From Calycina herbarum (taxonomy: Eukaryota; Ascomycota; Leotiomycetes; Helotiales; Pezizellaceae): a stretch of 64,000 bases of DNA. The translations under genes were made by a program, and so were the position numbers. The notes beneath the pieces were generated by a model that ran no database searches, was not told where the DNA came from, and saw only the letters and a list, made by a program, of their open reading frames with translations. Below are positions 34,101-47,600 of the stretch, in pieces. The stretch covers positions 186,001-250,000 of the forward strand of contig LLEY01000075.1 of assembly GCA_001414485.1 (NCBI GenBank), read 5' to 3'. Every line of letters begins with the position of its first letter. Position 1 is the stretch's first letter.

Positions 34101-37100
34101 TACACTCTTAGAGTTAAATAGAAGAAGTCTAGCTCCCTAGAACCCTTCTCAAATGTTACTTTCAGTTATTATAATATTAAATATAACGTAGAAGACGAGA
34201 AAGAAGTCGTCCTTAGTAATATAGGAAATATTAGCCTGTATTATATCTTTAATTTACTAACTATATACCTGTTTTAGAGAGCTAAAACATCTAACGTCAA
34301 GTAGCTAGAGTATATAGGAAGAATAAGCGAGTATATAAAGAGTAATAATATTATATTCCTTATAGTACTTCTTAAACTCGTCCGAGTAGTAGCTCTTATA
34401 ACCGTCGAGGACTAATAGGCGAAAAACACTAATAGTTTAGAGCTTTATATACTTCTCGAAATGTCAAATCTAATCTATACTCTTCTCGTTTATAGTCTAA
34501 CCGTTATTAGTAGTAGCGATTACCTAGTTAGGTAGAAATCCACTGTTTTAATACTAAGAGTCTAGGTGATTTTTCCTTATAATAACTATAAATAGCAGGT
34601 CGTTCTAGCCTTAAGAATTAATACTCTGAATTACTATAATCTATTCCCGATTACTAGGCTATATTCTTTTCGCTTTTATACGCTCTTCTAAGCTTGTTAT
34701 AACTATTATAGTTAAGATAACGTCTATTATAAACCCGGTCTCGTTAAAGTTGTAGATATCTACTTTATTAATTCTATACTTTATAATTATATTCTATATA
34801 AGCTTAAACCAGCTACGAATAACTTCTAGATCTTCGTACTTAGCTCTCTAGTAGTCGTATTTATACTAGAAGCGTGTCTAGAGCTCTAGACAGTGCTTAA
34901 CAAAGTTAGAAGCCTAATGTTTACTAATATATAACGCGTCGCGTATCACGAGTAGTCGATTTACTATATCTTTAATAATAGACAGCTAGGAAGGAAATCC
35001 TTTAATAGCTAAGTCGAGTATATATTAAACAAGTACTAATTCCTCTAAGTCGGTTAATTTCCGTGAGTTAGCTGAAATATCGCGTTATAGAGGAATACTA
35101 AGTTTATAGAAACTAAGCTTATAATAACTATAAGAATATACCTTTACTACTGCTCGAGCGCTTAACTTTGGGTCGTTTTATATAGCCTAGAGAGCTAGAA
35201 TGATTTTCCTTTCGTTGTCTTCCTATAGTATATTTTATCGTAGAGATATTAAGTGTTTAGTAGAGTGGTTATATAAACGCGTTAAAGTGTCGGGTTCGCT
35301 TATCTGTCGAGTTCGCTTATAATATACGTTAGATATTATTAATTACTACTATTTCATATATAGTAGGTACTAAGTCGCTATTTTTATCGTATTTTAATAT
35401 TACTATATTAATATATTTTTTATTCTCCTTATAACCTAGCTTTTAGCTTAGAGTATTAGCTCGAGTATTACTTATTCTACTAATATATTAAATAATTATC
35501 TTAAATCCTACTAAGGTTTTAAACTACCTAGCTAGGCGTCTTATAACGAGTTTCTTAGTTATAGTAAATGTTTTTAGGTTTAGATAATTAGTAAGTACTA
35601 TTACTAAGTACGTTATACTCTAGAGATAAATCCTCTATTCTTTAAGAGCTAGAATAATAGCTATTAATTCTTTATTATAAATACTATAGTTCTATTATAC
35701 TATATTAAAAGTTTTTAAGAAATATACTATAAGTATAAGTTTTCCTGTTTTATTTAGTTATAAATATATAGCGTCTACTACTATATCTAAGGCGTCTGTT
35801 TCTATTATACTTAGTTTCTTATAATTAAAATTATATAAGATAGGTTTTACTATAAACTGTCTTTTAATTTCCTAAAAGGCCTTTTTAGTCTTCTTATTCT
35901 AGATAAAAGTTATAGCTTTTCTAGTTAGTATTAATATAGACTTTATAATCTTTATATAGTTCTTAATAAATAGTTAATAGAAATTAGTAAATCCTAAGAA
36001 GGATTATATATCTTTAACGTTTTTTAGTAATTCCTATTTAATAACTATATAGATCTTTTCTAGATCTATTTCTATTTTTCCTAAGCTAAATACCTATCTA
36101 AGAAAGAGAGTTTTCTTAACTCTAAACTTATATTTTAAGAGTTTTAGATAAGAGTCTACTTTAGTAAGTCTTTATAAGACTTCCTTTATATAGCTCTTAT
36201 ATTCTTCTAGATTTTCTAAGAAAATTAATATATTATCTAGGTAATATATTATAGTTACTCTTAGAAGATCTTCTAAAATACTATTATTCTATCTCTAATA
36301 AGTAGCTAGTATATTAGTTAAACTAAAAGACATTACTATATACTTGTAGAGTCCTAGTAGTAAGACAAACGTAGTCTTCTATTTATAGCCTATCTTAATC
36401 CTAATTAATCTATAGACGTTCTATTAATCTAGTTTCGTAAATTTCTTTACCTAGCCTAGCTTGTTCTATAAGTACTAGCTAGTTAGTAACAGGTAAGCGT
36501 CTTTAATCGTTATATTATTTAATTCCTTATAATTAATATATACTCGTCTATTTAAATCGTCCTTTTTCTTAATAATAAGTATATTTAAAGAGATAGACGA
36601 TTTAGATTTTTAAATATATCTCTTCTTTATTTCTTATTAAATATAACTTTCTAATAAAGCTAAGTTATTCTAGTTATATAGTTAAAGCTTCTACTTCTTA
36701 AGATTATAACCCTCTATTAATTTAATCTTATAATCCTATAGCTAATGTTTAAGAAGAGTATATATATCCTCTAGATCTTTAAATAATCTTATAAATTCTC
36801 TATACTATATAGGTATTTTATTATTAGCTTTCTTACTAACCTATAGAAGACTCTAGGCAAGGTATTCTAGTACTTTAGAAGAGGTAGTACTAACCTCGTT
36901 CTAGCTTTAAAGTTATAAATACGAACCTACGTATTTATATTAACTAAAGGTTATTATTCTAGCCTTCTAGTCGATCTCTAGATTATATTCCTAAATCTAT
37001 AATATACTAAGTATTACTTCCTTACTCTCTATTTTAATAATATCGAATTATATATCTAAATAGTGTCCTTTAATATTAATTTTTACTAAAATAGTTTACT

Positions 37101-40100
37101 AATTAATAATTCTATTTTAGTATATAACATCTGTTCTATTAACTACTCCTAAGTAATATAGTCTTATTCCTTTAATTAAAACGTTTAGCTTCTCTTAAGC
37201 TATTAGAGAAATAAAGTTACCTATTACTCCTAAGTCTATTATAACTTATAACTTTTCCTCTTATATTTCTATAGTTATTACTAACTGTTTTTCTCTTAAA
37301 GTAGCGTTTAATTTTACTTTAATATATTAGACTTTAAAAGATCGATTCTTCTAATTAAATTTCTATTCTTCCTTACTCTTATACTATAGAAAGAATCTTA
37401 CTCTTTCTTAGTCTACGTATACTACCTCGTATACTAATTAATATTCTATAATTCCTATAATCTTAGGAGTTCTTCCTATAAATCGTTTTAGTAAGTTTCT
37501 ATATCTATATTAGACCTATCTATAATTAGTTTCCTTAATAGTTTCTATAGACTATAACTCTTCTATATATAGGTAATCTAAAGTAGTCTCTAGTATACTT
37601 ATCTCTAGTTTTATATATTAAACCTTAAATATATAATCTCTTAAGTTCTTTTTCTTAACTACCTAAATCTAAGACTAAGGAAAGAATACTACTTCTTTCT
37701 TATTAGATAAAACTACTTTATATATTTAATAATATTCTACTATTCTAGCAGGTTCTAGTAAAATTCCTTTAAATCGTTTCTATAATAACTAGTCTATAGT
37801 TAGACTTAGTTTATATTATATCTATTATACTATTATTTCTTAAACTATTTCTATAAACTATAGTTCTCTTACTAAGAGATAGTAAAATTCTTCTAGTTCT
37901 ATTTTAGCCTATCTAGTAATATTAAGCTCTCTTCGCTCCTAGAATAGTATACTAAATAACTTCTATAAACTGTATTTTCTAAATACTAGTTTATTATTTC
38001 TAATTAACATAACTATAATATATCGTTTAAATTCCTCTAATATAACGTCTTTAGGTATTATTCTAAGAAAAGAGGTTTTAATTCGTCTTTTAAATCCTAT
38101 TAGAACCTACTACGTCTATATACTAGTTTCTTCTAAAATATTATATACTTTCTATATATCCTCTACCTTAAGTTAAGTAGGTTTCTTAACTTACTATTAG
38201 CTATACTTATACTCTTTTTTCTTAATAGTTTCTTACCTAGTAATTAGGCTAACTAGAGTTATTATTTTAGAGTTATTCCTTATAACTATATATATTATTA
38301 AAATAGTTAAATTAACTTCTTATATAATATAAGAACTCTAGAAGTCTAGCTTCTGATTATCTATATATACCTATCTATTTCCTTGTTTAAATATCTTAAG
38401 AAAGGCCTAAGTTTCTCCGGCTTCGGAGTCCTCTACTCTAACCTCTCTCTCTAAACTAGAAGATAAGTCTAAGGTTTCTAAAGAACTAGTTAATAGTAGT
38501 AATTTATATTCTTAAAGATGTTACTTAAATTCTACTACTAATTATATATCGTAATTTTCTTTAAAGAGTAGATCCCTGTTATTATTAGTATTTTAAACTC
38601 TACTAACTTATAATTCGATTCCTTCGTTTAGCTATAGGTATATAGCACCTACTGTTATATTTATAACATCTGTTTTAATCTACGTACTATATCCTCTAGC
38701 TTTAAGTTCCTTATCTATAAGTTTAATATAATTAGTTAAAGCTACTTATTATTAAATAGTAGTATTAATCTATTTCTTTCCTTTAGAGTCTTTCTTCTTA
38801 CTATACTTATTTACTCTATAACTAAGAAGGCTATAGCTATAATATAAGTTCTACTTGTGTCAACGATTTCGCTTTTCTTAAGAAAGTCCTCCTTTCTTTA
38901 GAAAGGTTTTCTTTTATATAGTATTTACCTCTCTACTATGTTTATTAGTATAAGAGTGCTTCTACTTTCTTAACTCTTTACTCTTCTTCTTATATCTAGG
39001 GTTACTCTTCTTAAATTCGTATAAGCGGTTATCTAACTAGACAACTTCCTTAATTATACTAATAATAGTTAAGAACTATATATTCTACTTAGCTATTTCC
39101 TTATAAATATATATCTTTAATCCTTTATAAAAGAGTTCTATAAGAGTAATAGTATTCTAACCTAACTTCGTTCTATAGCGTTGAAATTTATTAGTATAAT
39201 CTATTACTAATCCGGTCTAGTATAATTCTAAAAGCTTATATATAGCTGTTTAAATTATATTAAAGTCTTTAAAGACTTTTCTAATAGTTACCTTAAATCC
39301 TCTCTAAGACTTAAATATAATCTTAGTTAATTCTATCTTTCTATCTTTATTCTTATTCTTAAAGAAGTCTTCTAAATATAGCTAAGCCTATTCCAACGCT
39401 AATCCTCTAAGATAGAAGATAGCGAAGATAGTTTATAAATTATAATTACCTTCGAATTTATTAGAATTAAAGTTAAAGTAGATATCTATTTAGAGAAGGA
39501 ATAAGTTAAGTTTCTTATACTTTCTATAATACGTGTCTAGTATCTTAACTTTAATAAACTTAAGTACTTCGACCTTATAGAGCTCGGGAGCGTCTAGTAT
39601 ACTAATATTATCGTCGTTCCTAGTTAACTATATACTAGCAGGTGTTCTTCTAGTTATACTTCTAGATATTCTTATAATATTAACTCGACTAGTATTTAGG
39701 CTAGCTACTATAGCGGGGGTTACTAGGGCTATAGCGACTGAACTTCTAAGCTAGTACTTAAAGTATAATAAAACTTAAATAAACTAAACAAAGATAAATA
39801 AGTCTTAAAAGTTAGTATATAAGTAAGAAGTATAGATATACTAGATTATTTACTTAGAAGTAAACTCGTTACTTATATTAAAGATATTAAATAAGATAAT
39901 AAGATTAATAACTAAAGTTAAGTACGAAGCTCCTATCTAATAGCAGACGTACTAGTATTATATAGAACCTTCGTTTTTTAAGTATATTACTTTTATTACT
40001 CGCATCGCTTACGTCGCTCGCGATTACGACGATTAGAGCGATACGAGCGATTACGTTATATAACCGTACGTGACTTCTAATATTCTTATAATAGTAAGAT

Positions 40101-40227
40101 CCTAAAACCCTTAAATGCCTTCTATACTACTGATTTCCTCCTGTATTACCTTCCTTTCCTAGATGTCGTGCTTTATTCTATTAGAACGCTGTCTAGACTA
40201 CTTACTACGTATTCGTAATTTGTAACA
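31172..40227 (-). mobile_element. Ty3/gypsy chromovirus (family A), minus strand, inside the copia element
   Basis: LTRs of exactly 464 bp (31172-31635 and 39764-40227), reverse complements of the family A LTR, with target duplication CTAGC (31167-31171 and 40228-40232). Reading the minus strand from 39,763 downward gives gag, then protease, RT (YLDN-type box at about 36,230-36,255), integrase and chromodomain near 32,340-32,450. A pogo-type DNA transposon at 33,470-35,329 interrupts the integrase region. Without it, the interior is about 6.3 kb. RIP-decayed with no intact frame. Confidence 0.9.
33470..35329 (-). mobile_element. Pogo/Fot1-like DNA transposon, RIP-decayed
   Basis: A 1,860-bp element with 48-bp terminal inverted repeats (33470-33517 and 35282-35329; one C/T mismatch) starting ACGTATATTATAAGCG, flanked by TA at 33468-33469 and 35330-35331. 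The minus strand retains a DDE_1-type transposase trace: LLVLDGYKSY..SDEFKKYYKEYNIIT, followed by LLDVRCFSSLKQVY, matching the conserved catalytic block of fungal pogo/Fot1 transposases. Stop codons break the frame throughout. The terminal repeat contains an internal duplication of ATAAGCGAAC. It is the youngest layer of this nest, since it lies inside a gypsy that lies inside a copia that lies inside a gypsy. Confidence 0.9.
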
Positions 40228-43200
40228 CTAGCCTTATAAAGGCCTCTGCTCTCTAAATAGCTTTTAAAGCTATTAACGACATAGTAGAACCTAATAGTTT
40301 AGTATCTACTTTACTCGTATATAGCGTCTATCCTAGAATAGCTAAAAGTAATACTCTCTTATAATTAATATCTTAGAGATCCGATATCTATATAAAAGCT
40401 ACTAAGGAAGCACGTAAATTACTTATAAAGCGTTAAATTATAGATACTCTTAATACCTAGAATAGTCTATTACCTAGTAGAATCAAGGATTTACTACTAA
40501 ATATAGATATACTTATTTAGCGTAAGTACTAAAAGTCTTAGACCGGTCTCTTTTTACTATAAGAAATCGAAAATAAAGACTATATTATATTACTACTAAG
40601 TAGTTCTATAAGATTTAGATCTATAGTAGTAAAGCTATACTTTAAAGAAATCTTTGAAGTCTCTAGAATAGTACTATTAGCTAAAGAGATTTCTAGAATA
40701 GTACTATTATTTAAGACAATACTATAATCTTATAGAGATAGAATAGACGATAGAACTAAGCCTTAAGAGAAGTCTTAATCTCGCCTATAAACTCGATACT
40801 AACTTTACTAGACATAGGTATAATAAGATAATCTTACCGATTCTTTAGAATCGATAATAGAACTAGTCTAGAAGCGTAGATAAGGAAGACTACAAAAGTA
40901 TCTAAGACTACTAAATAAGCCTTTCAAGGTCTTATTTTAAGAGATAGATGCTTTTATTAATTATACTAAGGACTACGTTACTATCGAAGATATCGAGACT
41001 TTTCTTTCGTCTATTAAGAAAGAATATAATATTAAAGTATTTATAGCTACTAATAGTATAATATATATAGAATCACGCTAGAAGGAAGTTAGTAGGTTAA
41101 CTAATTAAGATATATTTAAGATTGTTACTTAGGAAGAGTTATCTCTTAATACTAGAATCTTTAGATTATAGTTCGTAGATAATATTAAATTTAAGAGTAT
41201 AGCACTTGCTTTTACAAAGTTAAGACTTATAATCTAAGTATATAATAATAATAGAAAGTCCTTAGTTCTTACTTAAGCTCCTACTATCTAAAGAGTAAGC
41301 TAGAGAATTATCCTTATACTTATAGTAGTATACCTAGATTTACGAGTATATATCCGGGATATTACTTAGGTATATACTTAGTTATTAATAGAACTAAATC
41401 AGAAGTTCTTTATACGTCTACTAAAAGGTTACCTCTAGTAGAAGAGCGTATTCTTTGAAGTAATCAAGCTATTATATAGTATTCTAGAGGCTGGAAACTA
41501 CTAGTTTATAACGTACTATAAATACTATACTACGAAGCTTATAATAGAATAATCTACTTTCGACCTCTGTCTTTTATATACTAAACGATTAGATAGACTT
41601 TTTAGAGTAGTAGGACTTTAAACTAACGATACTCTTATACTTATAAACAACGCTTTTGCTACTAAAGAGGAAAGTACTATTAAAGAAGCCGGATTTATGT
41701 CTAAGAATAGATAAGAGCTTATTATTAACTATCTAATCAAATTTAATAGAGAGCTAATTACTAAGTATAATAATAGATCTATTACTCTTACCTAGGATTA
41801 TATAAAGTACTTAAACCTAGTATAAGATATACTAGCCGAGATATCTAATACTAAAGGCACTTTCTATATAGTATCTACTAAGGATTAATACGTTGCTTAG
41901 TATACTTGTAGAGTATATTTAGTAATAGTATCCTAGCTAGAAGTAGTATTTAATTTATTATATACTACCTAGATAACCGATTCGTAAGAAGATAATATTA
42001 GCCTTCTTAATAAGCGAATTTAATAGCAAATCAATAACGCTATAAGAGGACTTAAATACGTTAAGCTAGACTAGGACTCGCTTAAATTATACGCTTTCAT
42101 AGACGGCTCTTTTATAAATAACAAAGACTTATCGTTATAAATTAGATACGTTATAGTACTTATAGATAAGAATAATAATACTAATATTTTATATTAGTCT
42201 TCTACTAAGTATAAAAGAGTTACTCGCAGCGTTTTAGCCTTAGAACTATATATAATAAGCTCCGGATTCGACGTTGCCGCTTCTGTTAAATCAACCTTAG
42301 AAAGTATCTTAGGCTTTAAGATCCCGCCTATTATATATACTAATTCGAAGTCTATTTACGAATATATAGCTAAATTAGATACTACTAAGGAGAAGCGCTT
42401 AATAATTAACGTTATATACTTACGAGAAGTATATAAGTTAAGAGAGATTAACGAAATTAAGTAGATTAATAGTAAGAGTAATCTAGTAGATACTATAACT
42501 AAGAAGGATTATTATAACGCTTTACAAAAGCTAATCGATACTAGTAAGCTAGATATTAAGCTTATAGAGTAGATAGAATAGAATAAGAGATAATAAGACC
42601 TCTGAATAGAGCGCTCTTATTAGTCGAGGATATAGAATAGAGAGCTATAATTAGCTAGACGAGATAAGAGATTTTAATAATTTTTAGGTAGTAACTTCTA
42701 CCGTTTTAAAGAAGCGCTAGTATCGGTATAATCAGAGTAAATAGCACTCTATATAACCTTCTCGCTTAAGATCTATTTAAGTAGTTAGAGTAGCTAACTT
42801 TGCTCTATATATACGAACGATAATATACTCTTTTTATATTATACTATTAACTACTAAGTTATACTAATAGTATTAATAGTATATAAACGACGTACTTTTT
42901 AACTATTTAGACGATTTCTACTCTACTTACTTAGACGATATTCTTATCTATTCTTCGAATATATTAGAGTACGAGAAACACGTATAAAAAGTTCTCTAGT
43001 AACTATAAGATACTAGCTTATAAGTAGATATTAAGAAATATGAATTTAATATCGAGAAGATAAAATACTTTAGCTTTATTATTAGAACTAATAGTATTAA
43101 AGTAGATCTAGAAAAAGTTATAGTAGTTTAGAATTAGTAAGTACTAGATATAGTAAAAGGCGTCTAAAGCTTCCTAGGCTTTTATAACTTCTACTAGAGG

Positions 43201-44677
43201 TTTATACGAAATTATAGAATTATTATAAAACTACTTATATATCTTATAAAGGACAACGTACTCTTTAACTTCGACAAAAGCTACTAGGACGCTTTTAAAG
43301 AGCTAAAAGAATATCTTATAATAGTACTAGTCCTTCGCTACTACTTTCTAGAGCTTTCTACGATAATCGAGATAAACGTCTTAGATAAGATAATCGCTAG
43401 AATACTATAATAATAGTAAGCAGACGGCGAATAGTATCTAATAGCTTACTTTAGTAAGGTTATATTCTTAGCTAAATATAATTACGAGATTTATAATAAA
43501 GAGATACTTATAATTATACGCTTGCTTATAGAATAGAGACTAGAATTACAAAGTATATATAAGAAAGTTTATATTTATACTAACTATAAAGCACTTAAGT
43601 ACTTTATAATAATAAAGCAGCTTACTATACGTTAAGCTAGATAGGCTAAAGCTTTAGCTAAATACTACTTTATAGTAATATACTATTCTAGAAAAGAGAA
43701 TAGAAAAGCAGATGCTTTAATATAAAAAACAGACGAGTTATAGACTTAGAAGGAGCTAAAAGAATAATACTAGACCTATACGCTTTTAATAAAAGAATAA
43801 GTTGATATAGAAGTACTTAAAGACTTTAAAGTCGAAATAAGCTCTATTATACTAGCTCTAGTCGACGACGATCACTTCTAGGAGTCTCTTATACTCTTTA
43901 AACGAATCTATAAAGTAAATAAGAATACTAAGACACTTTAAGCTTTACGATTATAAGCTAAGAACGACGAAGACTCTCTATATATCTTAGAGGAAGACCT
44001 ACTACTTTATCGAGACTGCTTAATAGTACTAGATATTAATACTTTATAGATAGACCTAATTTATAAAGTATATAACTAAGTACTACTAGCTTACTCTAGA
44101 CGAGATAAGACCTACTAGATCCTTTACTCGAGATATATCTAGCGAAATATAAAGTCTAATATTACGTAATATATACGTAACTATTACGAATATCGAAGAG
44201 CGGATATATTAAGAGATAAGACCTCTAGTTATCTACACCTACTTCTAGTTCTATTACGTATATAGTAACACGTAGTAATAGACTTTAAATTCTTTCTAGC
44301 TAATAAGTACGGCTTTAATAACGTGTTTATAGTTATCGACTAACTATCTAAATAATCTATCTCTATTCTATACTAAAAGGAAGTAACAGCTAAGTAGATA
44401 GCTAGGCTATACTTATAACACGTATTACGATACTACGGAATCCTAGAGAGTATTATCTCTAATAGAGGCTCTTAGTTTATCTCTGCCTCCTAGTAAGAAT
44501 TTATATAAATCCTTAGTATCTAGCTTCGACTTTCAACTATAAATTACGTCTAAATAGATAGATAAACTGAAATTATAAATTAGTACCTAGATTAGCGCTT
44601 ATAGCTATATATAAATTACTACTAGAATAATTAGTTAGAGCTACTTCTAATAATAGACTACGCTTAGCTTATACTAC

Positions 44678-47600
44678 TATAACGAAACTTAAACGAACTA
44701 AACAAAGATAACTAAGTCTCGAAGGTTAGTATACAGGTAAGAAGTATAGATACGCCGGGTTATTTACTTAGAAGTAAACTCGTTACTTATATTAAAGATA
44801 TTAAATAAGATAATAAGATTAATAACTAAAGTTGAGTACGAAGCTCCTATCTAATAGCAGATGTGCTAGTCTTATATAGAACCTTCGTTTATATTAGAGT
44901 CCTCTTTAGTAGGAGTCCCGAAGATAGAGTCTAACTCTATTTCTAAGGCTCTTTAAAACTAGACTCTATTACCTAACTACTCCTAACCGAGTTACGTAAT
45001 ATAACTATAATAAGATCCTAGGATTATATGTTCTACTATATCTAATCCTTTCTTCCTTCTAGGGTTATAATAGTGCTCGTCCTATTAGAGCGTCGCCTAG
45101 ACTTTACTTCGTTACGTACTAATACGTGATTCGTAATACTATCCCCTTCTTAGCCTAGCGTATCCCTATACTAGAATATAAACCTAAAATATATTTATTA
45201 GAAAGATATTAACCTTCTCTTATATATAAATATATCCTCTTTATATACTAAACGAAAAGAGCGTTTAGCTCTTACTATATAGATCGAAACCGTGTAACGT
45301 CTAGCTAAGACTTGTTCTTTTTATTATAAACAGTCCTGTCGATGTCTTCTAGAGCTCTCTAAATCCTCTCGCTGTTCTAAGTATATTCGGTTAAAAAGAT
45401 CCTACGATAGCCCTAGCTATCTTATCGTTCCTGTCCCTAGGCCTTGAAAACCTATGTATCGATTCTTCTTTAGCCTTATATATAAACGATTCTCTATTAC
45501 TCCTCTAAGTCCTCTCTCTTCGAGTCCTTCTTCTGAATCTTCTTCTGCCTGGTTTCCTATCTTTGAAATAGCTTCTTTTATTAAATAGGTACTTTCCGAT
45601 AATATGTCCCTATCTAACCCTGGTCCTAAGTTCTAGGTAGCTCTAGGTTTTATTAGTAGAACTTCTAAAGTTCTCTTAAGCAATAGTTAAGATTGCCTTT
45701 TAGTTCTTATATGTTTTCTAAGTATAGGTAATCTAACTATTTAATTAAATACTTAATCTTACTTCTAATAATCTTATAGTTAAGAATCCTTTTAACTTTA
45801 TATTCAGTGTTTAGATTAACTAGTTGAATTTCTATAAATAGGGCTAGTAGTACTCTCGGTAGTACTAGTTCGAGTAAGGATATATAGAATACTAGGTAGA
45901 TGTTTATTATCCTTAGTAGCGCTAGTTTATAATTTAAAGGTCCTTTAACTTATTTAATTTTAAACAGTCTAAGTTTTTTATAGTCTAGTTTATTACTTAG
46001 TCTTTTCGTATCGATATTTTTTCGTACTAAGTAGACTTTATCTCTCTCTTTTAGCGTTAGCTCCTAACTACGTCGTTTGTTATAGTAATACATGTTTCTT
46101 TTAGCTATAAACTATAAATCCTCTATAAGTTCCTTATATAGACTTTTAATTTTCAAGACTTAAATACGAGTAAGTTAGTTATTAATAGTTATAGATAGTA
46201 GTTCTTAATATACTAATAATTTATATCTAAAGTTAGTATAGAATAGTGTAATAAGTGTTATTTCTATTACTAAACTGTTATAAGCAAACTATACTAAGGG
46301 CAGCAGTTCTACCTAGTTGTCTTACTAGTAGTTTATATAATAATAAAGGTATGTTTTAACTACTTAATTTATCTATTTATTTCCTTTATTTATTTAAAAG
46401 TAAAAAGCTATAGAAAGCTTTCTCTTTATACCTAATCGTTTTATAAGAGCGATCTAAAATTTTAAGGTAAAGAGCTTGTCTCTATCTAAGATTATCTCTT
46501 CTAGTAGTCTATATCTTAAGACTACTTCTTTTAGGAATACAAATACTAATTCCTTAGCTATACTTAATTCTATATATTATACTAGAATTATATATTTCGT
46601 AAACCTTTTTATAATAACTAAGATAGAATTATATTTAACTCCTATTATCGGATCTTTAGATTTTAGTAATTTAATAATAAAATCTATAAATATTAATTTC
46701 TAAGGTATCTATAGTATTAGAGTAGTGTTTATCTATCTATAAGAAGTATAACAGGAAGCCTTATTCCTAGTATAGGTATTATATTCTACTATTACTTTCT
46801 TAACTATCGTAGATAACTAATTAATATAGTAGTATTATCTTATTCTTTAGAGGGTTCTACGAATTCCTTAGTAACCGTAAGCGAGCATAGTATAGTATTC
46901 CTATATAAACTCTTTTATATATAAGCTAGGAACTTATAATTTCCCTTTTATATACTAGTTATAACCTTTGTATATATCTTAAATTTTATCTATCTAGATG
47001 TTGTTTATTACTACTATTTCGTATATAGTAGGTACTAAGTCTCTATTCTTAAGAGTTCTTAAGATCGTAATCTTCTTATACTCTTTATTCCTCTTATATC
47101 CGGGTTTCTAGCTAAGAGCGTTAGCTTAAGTATTTAACGTTCTCTTTATATATTAAATAATAATGTTAAATCCTTCTAATATCTTTAACTATCTAGCTAA
47201 TTGTCTTATTATAAGTTCCTTAGTTGTTATAAACGTCTTAAGGTTTTTATAGTTAGATAAAACTATAACTAGGTATTTTACTAGCTATAAATGAATTCTC
47301 TAATATTCTAAAGCTAATACTATAGTAAGCAGTTCCTTATCGAAGATACTATAGTTTTATTATACTAGGTTAAATGTTTTAGAATAATATATAATAGGTA
47401 TAAGTTTTCTTTTATTATTTAGTTATAAGTAAATCGTATCTACTACTATATCTAAGGCATCTGTTTTAATTATACTAGGTTTATCTATGTTAAAATTATA
47501 TAGAATAGGTTTTTCTATAAACTTTATTTTAATTTTCTAAAAAGTATTCTCTACTTATTTATTCTATATAAACTTAATAGCTTTCTTAACTAATACTAAT

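Larger units (their letters stand above)
27524..42869 (+). mobile_element. Ty1/copia retrotransposon, split by a gypsy insertion
   Basis: Short 149-bp LTRs (27524-27672 and 42721-42869). Flanking target sites ATATT (27519-27523) and GTATT (42870-42874) differ by one G/A transition, as RIP would cause. The upstream interior carries a gag-like region with a zinc knuckle near 29,480 and an integrase region to about 31,170. The downstream part (40,233-42,720) carries copia-type reverse transcriptase (IRDITQVYT near 41,350) and RNase H (TNSKSIYEYI near 42,345, preceded by SSTKYKRVTRSVLALELY). This order, integrase before RT, identifies Ty1/copia. Interior length without the insert is about 6 kb, a normal size. 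Confidence 0.87.
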
